Shown: positions 1-6,145 of the stretch, one piece after another
Numbering within the stretch: position 1 is the first letter of the stretch
How the letters are laid out: every line of letters starts with the position of its first letter
Assembly: GCA_029933565.1 (NCBI GenBank)
Contig: JAOZNY010000038.1
Coordinates: forward strand, 1 to 13,505
DNA from: Bacteroidales bacterium
GTDB lineage: Bacteria > Bacteroidota > Bacteroidia > Bacteroidales > F082
DNA length: 13,505 nucleotides
Reading direction: 5' to 3'
Translations under genes and position numbers: made by a program
Notes under the pieces: generated by a model
What the model saw: the letters and a program-made list of their open reading frames with translations, nothing else
What the model was told of the DNA's origin: nothing
Databases searched by the model: none

Positions 1-506
1 CTGCTTTTTTTCGAAAAATAAAGCCCTAAGCGGGCTCCAATATCTGGGTGCAGCCACCTAAACAAAAACTGATTAGGCTTAAAACCAAAAACTTTTTTCA
101 GAAATTTATACCCATTGTCTCCAGGCCCTAATCCATCACCGTGGGCTAAAAAAAACTTCTTTCCATCAAATTCCCTAATAACTGAACTTCGGTGTAACTC
201 AATATTCAATTCCTCCTTTAAATAATCAAATGCCCAAACATCGTGGTTACCTCTAAATAAATGAACAGGGATTCCAGAATCAGTAATTTCGGCTAGTTTA
301 CCCAATAATCGGGTATAACCTTTTGGCACAACAAACTTATATTCAAACCAAAAATCAAAAACATCGCCCATGAGGAAAATCTCACTTGCATCATTTTTCA
401 CCACATCAAGCCACTCAACTAGTAACTTCTCTCTTTCAAGGCTACTCTCCCTATCAGGAATACCTAGATGAAAATCGGAGGCAAAATATAATTTAGTGGT
501 TTTCAA
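1..506 (-). CDS. lpxH: UDP-2,3-diacylglucosamine diphosphatase, partial (3' end beyond left edge)
   Basis: LpxH hydrolyses UDP-2,3-diacylglucosamine to lipid X and UMP, an early step of lipid A synthesis, at the inner face of the cytoplasmic membrane. The 168 visible residues carry the calcineurin-like metallophosphatase motifs: D11-F-H13, G47-D48 followed by VFDFW, GNHD at 86-89, and AHGDG at 121-125, then RWLHPDIG. E. coli LpxH is about 240 residues, so roughly the C-terminal third lies outside the window. The start is TTG at 504-506: an in-frame TAA at 510-512 leaves only ATA or TTG, and the first in-frame ATG (M46) is inside the fold. It begins 32 bases after the purine nucleoside phosphorylase stop on the same strand with no promoter seen between them, so it is probably the last gene of the lpxK operon. 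Family assignment is firm; the start codon is inferred. Confidence 0.9.
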   Translation of the reverse strand, partial: MKTTKLYFASDFHLGIPDRESSLEREKLLVEWLDVVKNDASEIFLMGDVFDFWFEYKFVVPKGYTRLLGKLAEITDSGIPVHLFRGNHDVWAFDYLKEELNIELHRSSVIREFDGKKFFLAHGDGLGPGDNGYKFLKKVFGFKPNQFLFRWLHPDIGARLGLYFSKKS

Positions 507-538
507 TATTTAAGTTTTATGAATACATTAAACTGCTA

Positions 539-1348
539 TTACAGTTCAGAAAGCAGACCTTTGATAATTTTGGTCATTTTGGGGGCAGCAGTGGCAGCAG
601 CATCAATTACTTCATCGTGTGAAATCTCTACAATTTTTCCCTCTACTCCCAGGTCGGAAATTACGGAAATAGCAAAAACCGGAATACCCATATGCCTTGC
701 TACAATAACCTCAGGAGCCGTCGACATACCTACAGCATCAGCACCAATCAACTTTACGTATTGGTACTCAGCAAGGGTTTCGTAAGTAGGCCCGGTTACC
801 GCTGCATAAACACCTGTTTGAAACTTGATACCATTATGTCTTGCTACTTTTTTTGCTTTGCTTAAAAGTGTTTTATTATAGGCTTCGCCCATGTCAACAA
901 AGCGTGGTCCAAGTTCATCAATATTAGAGCCAATTAATGGATTTGGCATTAAATTTATATGGTCGGTAATAAACATAATATCGCCCACTTCAAAATCGTG
1001 GTTTACCCCTCCGCTTGCATTCGATACAAACAAATACTGAACACCAAGTTTTTTTAATACCCTAATCGGGAAAGTAACTTCATCCATGGAATAGCCTTCG
1101 TAAAAATGAAACCTTCCTTTCATGGCTACAACTTCAACACCATTTAGCTTACCAAATATCAACTGACCATGATGACCTGCCACTGTTGAAACAGGAAAAT
1201 CTGGTATTTCACCATAAGGAATTGTTGCCGTAACTTCAATATCATCGGCCAAATTACCAAGGCCTGAGCCAAGAATAATGCCTACTTTTGGTTGTTTGGT
1301 GATTCTTTCTTGAATATAATTAGCGGTTGAGTTTATTTTTTCTAACAT
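539..1348 (-). CDS. punA: Purine nucleoside phosphorylase, class II (trimeric PunA-type)
   Basis: Cytosolic enzyme that phosphorolyses purine (deoxy)ribonucleosides to free base and (deoxy)ribose-1-phosphate, for purine salvage. The 269 residues match the trimeric PNP family in length and motif order: GSGLG (27-31) for phosphate, AGHHG (57-61), KGRFHFYEG (77-85), SNASGGVN (109-116), GPTYETLAEY (186-195) and GADAVGMSTAPEVIVARH (202-219). E194 corresponds to the base-binding Glu201 of human PNP. The residue equivalent to human Asn243 is D232 here (ISVISDLG), which may affect 6-oxo versus 6-amino purine preference. The ATG lies inside the 3' end of lpxK with a 29-base overlap, so translational coupling is likely; lpxH follows 32 bases after the stop. 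The symbol follows family usage; substrate specificity is not certain. Confidence 0.93.
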   Translation of the reverse strand: MLEKINSTANYIQERITKQPKVGIILGSGLGNLADDIEVTATIPYGEIPDFPVSTVAGHHGQLIFGKLNGVEVVAMKGRFHFYEGYSMDEVTFPIRVLKKLGVQYLFVSNASGGVNHDFEVGDIMFITDHINLMPNPLIGSNIDELGPRFVDMGEAYNKTLLSKAKKVARHNGIKFQTGVYAAVTGPTYETLAEYQYVKLIGADAVGMSTAPEVIVARHMGIPVFAISVISDLGVEGKIVEISHDEVIDAAATAAPKMTKIIKGLLSEL

Positions 1349-2387
1349 AGTTAATTATTTGGTTATTAAATTCTTCTCTGTCATCTTTATGCAATTTCAC
1401 TTCCATTGGAAGATAAAAAACAGGCAGATTATTAAGTTCGCTAATATATGGTGAATTGATTAAACGCATTGCATCTTTTTCAGTAGTAACAATTATCTTG
1501 TTCTTTGTAAAAAATCCTTCAAACTTATTCCTTATGGTAACTAAGTCGGATTTGGAAAACTGATGGTGATCAGGAAAATCTATTGCCATAAAATCGGAAC
1601 ACTTTAAACGCAAGTGTTCCTGTAAAGGATATGGGTTGGCAATTCCAGTAAAAAGTAATATAGTATTTATCTTTCTAGGAAATTTAATTTGATTTGATTC
1701 AACAAGCGGAGTAAGATTTCCATACCTAATATGTGAGAAATAAAGTTTCTGATGCGGCTCCAACTTAAGCAAGTTTGTAATATTCCTACGAGTTATTGGC
1801 GATAAAACAGTATTTGTTTTTGTTACAATAACCATATCTGCACGTTTGGCAGATGATATTGTATCCCTCAGTTTGCCTACCGGAAATAAATAATCTTGTT
1901 TATAAATATTTTGGATATCGGTTAGTAAAATCGAAATACCTGGCTTTACATATCTGTGCTGAAAAGAATCATCCATTAAAACTACATCATGCAAATCTTT
2001 GTCGACCATTAAATTACTAACGCCTCTTCGCCTTTTTCCATCAACCGCCACAACAACATTCCTATGAAATTTCCGATAATACTGCATAGGCTCGTCACCA
2101 ATATCATGATATTTTGAATATTGATTGGCTTTAAGATAACCTTTGGATTTTCGACCATATCCCCTACTCAAAATTGCAACTCTAAATTCCTCTGAGAGCA
2201 AACGCACTAAATATTCAACTTGTGGTGTTTTCCCGCTACCTCCCATTACAAGATTGCCCACCCCAATAATTGGAATCTTATAACTAACTGATTTAAGTAT
2301 TCCAATGTCAAAAAGTAAGTGACGCAATTTTACAAAAAATCCATAAATTATGGCAATTGGTAAAAATATTATCCTATAAGTTCTCAT
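1320..2387 (-). CDS. lpxK: Tetraacyldisaccharide 4'-kinase
   Basis: LpxK phosphorylates the 4' position of the tetraacyldisaccharide-1-phosphate lipid A precursor using ATP, at the cytoplasmic side of the inner membrane. The 355 residues start with a hydrophobic, positively flanked helix (about 5-20) that fits the membrane anchor. The P-loop is GGSGKTP at 49-55 (K53, T54). Further family signatures are SRGYGRK (74-80), GDEP (97-100), MDDSFQHR (138-145, the usual DDGFQH with Ser for Gly), FPDHHQF (271-277) and TTEKDAMRL (301-309). Its last 29 bases overlap the phosphorylase gene, and lpxH lies downstream, so the cluster joins two lipid A steps with a purine salvage enzyme. The ATG at 2385-2387 sits within a perfect 17-base dyad. 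No convincing promoter was found upstream. Confidence 0.95.
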   Translation of the reverse strand: MRTYRIIFLPIAIIYGFFVKLRHLLFDIGILKSVSYKIPIIGVGNLVMGGSGKTPQVEYLVRLLSEEFRVAILSRGYGRKSKGYLKANQYSKYHDIGDEPMQYYRKFHRNVVVAVDGKRRRGVSNLMVDKDLHDVVLMDDSFQHRYVKPGISILLTDIQNIYKQDYLFPVGKLRDTISSAKRADMVIVTKTNTVLSPITRRNITNLLKLEPHQKLYFSHIRYGNLTPLVESNQIKFPRKINTILLFTGIANPYPLQEHLRLKCSDFMAIDFPDHHQFSKSDLVTIRNKFEGFFTKNKIIVTTEKDAMRLINSPYISELNNLPVFYLPMEVKLHKDDREEFNNQIINYVRKNKLNR

Positions 2388-2402
2388 ATACAGCCTGTAT
2401 AT
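2386..2402. repeat. Perfect 17-bp dyad over the lpxK start codon
   Basis: Eight-base arms ATATACAG (2386-2393) and CTGTATAT (2395-2402) flank a single C. The left arm overlaps the lpxK initiation codon (2385-2387 on the minus strand). It could be a binding site for a dimeric regulator. As RNA the hairpin would have to open to a 3-nt or larger loop and would occlude the start. Function is inferred only. Confidence 0.5.
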
Positions 2403-2606
2403 TTTGCGAATTTAAGAATTATTAGTTATTTACTATGCGCGCGTTTTACATAAACGCCAAATGCTTGTTCCTTTCAGTGTTACTAAAATCATATAATCTT
2501 CTCAGTTTCTGATAAAAATTCACATTGATAAGATGTCTAGTTTGAGTGATTCAAATTTACAAAAATATTTAGTATTTTAGCTCCAAATGCAATAAATTTT
2601 ATTTAA
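2388..2606. other. Divergent intergenic region, lpxK / Nif3-family gene
   Basis: This 219-base AT-rich spacer separates the divergent lpxK (minus) and Nif3-family (plus) genes and must hold both promoters. I see no perfect TAnnTTTG element on either strand. The best plus-strand approximation is TATTTTAG at 2573-2580, one mismatch from consensus and without a well-spaced TTTG upstream. Besides the dyad at 2386-2402 there is a second inverted repeat, GCGTTT (2441-2446) / AAACGC (2452-2457) with a 5-base spacer, in a locally GC-rich patch. No ORF or RNA gene is evident. Confidence 0.5.
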
Positions 2607-3701
2607 ATGAAACTCAGTAAGATAGTTAGTTTTTTTAACGAAATAGCCCCCGGAAAACTTCAGGAAGCCTACGACAATTCAGGATTATTAATTGGAGAAA
2701 ATGACTCTGAAATATCCAAAGCCTTAATCAGCCTTGATATTACAACTGAAGTAATCGAAGAGGCAATTAATAAAAAATGCAACCTAATAATTGCTCACCA
2801 CCCCTTGATTTTTAAACCCATTAAAAAACTTACAGGAAGTAATTTAACAGAAAAATTAGTTATAAAAGTAATTAAAAACGACATTGCTATTTATGCAATT
2901 CATACTAATCTCGATAATATTTCCGGCGGGGTTAATGATATTCTGGCAAAAAAACTTAACATAAAAAACACTCAAATATTAGCCCCATCAGCTAGCAAAT
3001 TAAACAAACTAGTATGCTTCTGTCCAAAGCAATATTCCGATAAAGTAAAAAGTGCAATGTTTAATGCTGGAGCAGGGCATATTGGAAACTATGATAACTG
3101 TAGTTTCGACATAGAGGGTAGTGGTAGTTTTAGAGCACTTGAAAACACCAACCCATTTGTAGGTAAAAAAGGGGAAATTCATCACGAATCTGAAATAAGA
3201 ATTGAAACTGTTGTCCCTGATTTTATGATAGGCCAGGTGATTAAAAACATGATTAATGCTCATCCCTACGAAGAAGTTGCTTACGATATTTATCCTTTAG
3301 AAAACAAATCCTTATTAACTGGGGCAGGAATGATTGGAGAATTGGAGGAGGAGATGGACTTAATAGACTTTCTTCTAGGGGTAAAACAAAAACTAAAAGC
3401 AAGTTACATAAAGCATAATCAATTGCTTGACAAAAAAGTAAAAAAAATTGCAATTTGTGGGGGAAGTGGTAATTTTTTAATTAATAGTGCCTACAATCAA
3501 AAAGCCGATGTATTTATTACAGGCGACATAAAATATCATGATTATTTTGAGCACCAGGGAGAAATGACAATTGTGGATGCCGGACATTTTGAAACAGAAC
3601 AGTTTACAAAAGAATTAATTCATTCATTTTTGAATGAAAAATTTCCTAATTTTGCAGTCCAAATTTCAGAAATCAAAACGAACCCCGTTTCGTTTCTGTA
3701 A
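2607..3701 (+). CDS. Nif3-like dinuclear metal centre hexameric protein (DUF34 family)
   Basis: Member of the widespread Nif3/YbgI/DUF34 family, often labelled GTP cyclohydrolase 1 type 2 homolog although the physiological reaction is unsettled. Family members form toroidal hexamers with a two-metal site. Expected metal ligands are all present: H64 and H65 in IIAHHPLIF, D103 in HTNLDN, and H327 and E331 in DAGHFETEQF. At 364 residues it is the long form, with a PII-like insert at roughly 133-232 ending in HPYEEVAYDIYPLEN. The C-terminal half resumes with CGGSGNFL (284-291) and ADVFITGDIKYHDYF (300-314). The ATG start gives the canonical N-terminus. It lies 21 bases upstream of the zinc-ribbon gene on the same strand, so the two are probably co-transcribed and end at the terminator at 4527-4557. 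The biochemical role cannot be fixed from sequence. Confidence 0.93.
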   Translation: MKLSKIVSFFNEIAPGKLQEAYDNSGLLIGENDSEISKALISLDITTEVIEEAINKKCNLIIAHHPLIFKPIKKLTGSNLTEKLVIKVIKNDIAIYAIHTNLDNISGGVNDILAKKLNIKNTQILAPSASKLNKLVCFCPKQYSDKVKSAMFNAGAGHIGNYDNCSFDIEGSGSFRALENTNPFVGKKGEIHHESEIRIETVVPDFMIGQVIKNMINAHPYEEVAYDIYPLENKSLLTGAGMIGELEEEMDLIDFLLGVKQKLKASYIKHNQLLDKKVKKIAICGGSGNFLINSAYNQKADVFITGDIKYHDYFEHQGEMTIVDAGHFETEQFTKELIHSFLNEKFPNFAVQISEIKTNPVSFL

Positions 3702-3722
3702 CACATTGTAAAAGAAGTTGAT

Positions 3723-4496
3723 ATGACAAAAAAGAAAAGTGCTGCCGTTGAGGAAAAAGAAGTGAATGTTGAGGAGAAACTGTTTGCCCTTTACGAATTA
3801 CAGCAAATTGACACTCAAATTGATAAAATTAAAATCATCAGGGGTGAACTTCCTTTAGAAGTAGAAGACCTGGAAGATGAAATTGCCGGACTTGAAACCC
3901 GTGCCGAAAAATACACAAATGAAATAACTGAGTTTGAGACTGTTGCCAGCGAAAAGCGAAACGCCATTAAAGAAAGTGAGACTCTAATCAGCAAGTATAA
4001 GGAACAACAGATGAACGTAAGAAATAACCGTGAATACGATTCATTGACTAAAGAACTTGAGTTTCAGGAGTTGGAAATTCAACTTTCTGAAAAGAAAATT
4101 AAGGAGGCAGAATTCAGAGTTGAAAAAATTAAAGAAGATGTTACTGCAGTTAACGAGCAATTAAAAATGAGGAAAGAAGACCTTGCTGCAAAAAAGGATG
4201 AACTTACTGAAATTGTTGCTGAAACAGAAAAAGAAGAACAAGAATTTGTTGTACAGTCGGAAGAACACGAAAAGAAAATTGAAGACAGGCTGTTAACTGC
4301 TTATAAAAGAATAAGGAGTAATGCACGCAATGGTTTAGCTGTTGTTCATATTGAGCGCGATGCCTGTGGTGGTTGCTTCAATAAAATACCACCTCAACAT
4401 CAATTGGATATTCGTATGCACAAAAAAATTATTGTTTGTGAATATTGTGGAAGAATCCTTGTTGACAATATGAAAAAGGAAGAATCCAAAGTTTAG
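3723..4496 (+). CDS. Coiled-coil protein with C-terminal C4 zinc ribbon (DUF164/CdsZ-type)
   Basis: A 257-residue, probably cytosolic protein. Residues 18-200 are charged and heptad-like, rich in Glu and Lys, and predict a long antiparallel coiled coil. The C-terminus has a zinc ribbon with C215/C218 (CGGCF) and C239/C242 (CEYCG). This architecture matches the C4-type zinc ribbon (DUF164) family, whose members have been linked to nucleic-acid or secretion-chaperone roles; the chlamydial relative is called CdsZ. The conserved NNREYDSLTKELE segment at 101-113 is also typical of the family. It follows the Nif3-like gene by 21 bases and is followed by a strong terminator, making a two-gene operon. 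The molecular function in Bacteroidota is not known to me; the family assignment is confident. Confidence 0.88.
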   Translation: MTKKKSAAVEEKEVNVEEKLFALYELQQIDTQIDKIKIIRGELPLEVEDLEDEIAGLETRAEKYTNEITEFETVASEKRNAIKESETLISKYKEQQMNVRNNREYDSLTKELEFQELEIQLSEKKIKEAEFRVEKIKEDVTAVNEQLKMRKEDLAAKKDELTEIVAETEKEEQEFVVQSEEHEKKIEDRLLTAYKRIRSNARNGLAVVHIERDACGGCFNKIPPQHQLDIRMHKKIIVCEYCGRILVDNMKKEESKV

Positions 4497-4526
4497 AATA
4501 ACTTAACCAATCTTTATATATAAAAT

Positions 4527-4557
4527 GGGGGTGATATTTTTATCATCCCCTTTTTTT
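4527..4557 (+). terminator. Intrinsic terminator after the Nif3-like/zinc-ribbon operon
   Basis: A ten-pair stem, GGGGGTGATA (4527-4536) with TATCATCCCC (4541-4550) and one G-U pair, closes on a TTTT loop. A run of seven T residues follows at 4551-4557. It starts 30 bases after the zinc-ribbon gene's stop codon. This is a textbook rho-independent terminator and the best one for a single strand in the window. Confidence 0.93.
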
Positions 4558-4558
4558 A

Positions 4559-4566
4559 TATTTTTG
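4559..4566 (+). promoter_or_regulatory. Bacteroidota -7 element for the secreted repeat-protein gene
   Basis: TATTTTTG matches the Bacteroidota -7 consensus TAnnTTTG perfectly. Transcription would start near 4572, giving a leader of about 20 bases before the GTG at 4592. The -33 position falls inside the preceding terminator's loop and T-rich arm, where no TTTG exists (only TTTT), so the match is one-sided. A chance match in T-rich DNA remains possible. Confidence 0.5.
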
Positions 4567-4591
4567 AAATTGTTTAATTTAAAATGACGTA

Positions 4592-6097
4592 GTGGTTTTT
4601 GAAAAATTATCAATAATTAGATTTGGTCTTGTAATTCTTACAATTCTTACTACAGTATTTCAAGGCATTGCCCAACCAAGCAATACTGAAAACTGCAAAA
4701 AGGCTTATTATAAAATAATGTCGCTTAAGTTCGATGAAGCAGAAATACTTCTTAAAACTGAAAAAGAGGCATTTCCTAATAATTCTTATTCAGCCTACTT
4801 AGAAAATTACATGGAGTTCTTAAAGGTTTTTATTTCTGAGAATGAAGAAGTTTTCAATAATGCTGAAAGTACAAAATCACAAAGAATGGAAATTATTGAA
4901 AACATTTCCAAAACTTCTCCTTACCGTAATTATTTTTTGGCAAATATGAATTTGCAATGGGCTTTTGCGCGCTTAAAATTCAACGAATATTTCTCGGCAG
5001 CTATCGAAATCAACCGCGCTTATCGCCTTATCGAAGAAAACACAAAGAAGTTTCCTGAATTCTATCCCAACAAAATAACACATGGTGTATTAAAAATAAT
5101 TGTTGGCCTAGTACCCGAAAAATACAACTGGATCTTAAATATTGTTTTAATGGAAGGAAGTGTTGAAGACGGAACAAATGAACTTTATGAAGTACTTGAA
5201 ATTAGTAAAGCCGACACAAATTACACCCATTTAAAAGAAGAGGCCTTGTTTTATCTGGGGTTTATCGAACTAAATATTAACCCCGATAAAACCAATTCGT
5301 TAAACCTGCTAAATGAGATTTCAGGTCTATCTGACAGCAGTCTTTTATTTGCCTACCTGAACATAAATATTCTAACAAAAACAGGGCAAAACGAACAAGC
5401 AGCAGTACTTTTTAATAGTATTCAAGATCGTAGTGATTATTATCCCTTTTATTACCTCGATTACCTAAATGCTAACTTTTATCTTAAAAGTCTTGACACA
5501 GAAAATGCTCGTAAGATGTATTCAAAATTCCTAAAAAACTTTGAGGGTAAAAATTATATTAAAGATGCCTGGAGGAAAATGGCCTGGACCTACCTATTGG
5601 AAGGGAATGATGATGGATATCGGCATATTCTTTCAAATGTAGCAACACAAGGCAATGAAGACATTGGTGTTGACAAAGAGGCTCAGGCAGAATACGAATC
5701 GGGGGAAATACCTAATGCCGGTTTGCTAAAAGCAAGATTATTGTTTGATGGATATTACTTTTCAGAGGCCGATTCAGTATTGGCTTTAGTTGATGAAACA
5801 AATCTTGATTTTGATCAGAAACTGGAAAAAACATATCGGCTAGCCAGAATAAATCACTCTGAAAATAAAATAGTTGATGCCAAAGGATATTATAAAAATG
5901 TTGTAATTAATTCAGATTTGACCACTAATTATTTCCCTGCTAATTCAGCATTAAAGCTTGGTGAAATTTATGAGGCGGAAGACAGTAGTGTAATGGCTTA
6001 CTACTATTATAAAAAGTGTATAGAAATGAATTTCAACCAATTTGAAAATAGCATAAAGGCTAAGGCTAAAGAAGGAATGCGGAGGGTGGAGGACTAG
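4592..6097 (+). CDS. Secreted helical-repeat (TPR-like) protein, remotely TTC39/Iml2-like
   Basis: I do not recognise a named gene. The 501-residue protein has an N-terminal signal peptide: K5, hydrophobic segment 8-26, probable cleavage after G-I-A27, so it should be periplasmic or outer-membrane associated. The rest is alpha-helical with TPR-like patterns, for example KAYYKIMSLKFDEAEILL (37-54), paired helices from about 215 to 345, and a final motif around 440-495 ending SVMAYYYYKKCIEMNF. The segment GVLKIIVGLVPEKYNWILNI with MEGSVEDGTNEL (165-197) resembles the central motif of eukaryotic TTC39/Iml2 (DUF3808) proteins; this is recall, not alignment. The start is GTG: an in-frame TAA at 4580-4582 leaves no ATG, and the next in-frame ATG is M43, past the signal peptide. 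It has its own likely promoter directly behind a terminator and converges on the OmpP1-like gene. Confidence 0.8.
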   Translation: MVFEKLSIIRFGLVILTILTTVFQGIAQPSNTENCKKAYYKIMSLKFDEAEILLKTEKEAFPNNSYSAYLENYMEFLKVFISENEEVFNNAESTKSQRMEIIENISKTSPYRNYFLANMNLQWAFARLKFNEYFSAAIEINRAYRLIEENTKKFPEFYPNKITHGVLKIIVGLVPEKYNWILNIVLMEGSVEDGTNELYEVLEISKADTNYTHLKEEALFYLGFIELNINPDKTNSLNLLNEISGLSDSSLLFAYLNINILTKTGQNEQAAVLFNSIQDRSDYYPFYYLDYLNANFYLKSLDTENARKMYSKFLKNFEGKNYIKDAWRKMAWTYLLEGNDDGYRHILSNVATQGNEDIGVDKEAQAEYESGEIPNAGLLKARLLFDGYYFSEADSVLALVDETNLDFDQKLEKTYRLARINHSENKIVDAKGYYKNVVINSDLTTNYFPANSALKLGEIYEAEDSSVMAYYYYKKCIEMNFNQFENSIKAKAKEGMRRVED

Positions 6098-6124
6098 TTG
6101 CGAGTTGCTGGTTGCTGGTTGCTG
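6097..6124. repeat. Heptanucleotide tandem repeat, four copies of GTTGCTG type
   Basis: Three perfect GTTGCTG units (6104-6110, 6111-6117, 6118-6124) follow one variant, GTTGCGA (6097-6103). The array begins on the last base of the repeat-protein stop codon. It fills most of the 48-base gap between two convergent genes, where no clear terminator hairpin is seen. Its composition is GC-richer than the flanks. Function is unknown; it may belong to a dispersed family. Confidence 0.8.
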
Positions 6125-6145
6125 ATGCAAATAAAGTTAACCCTT

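Noticed and set aside
2573..2580. TATTTTAG as -7 element of the Nif3-like gene
   Set aside because: One mismatch to consensus and no correctly spaced -33 box; in AT-rich DNA this is expected by chance.
6097..6124. Heptamer array as a CRISPR-like repeat
   Set aside because: Units are 7 bases with no spacers, and no cas genes are nearby.
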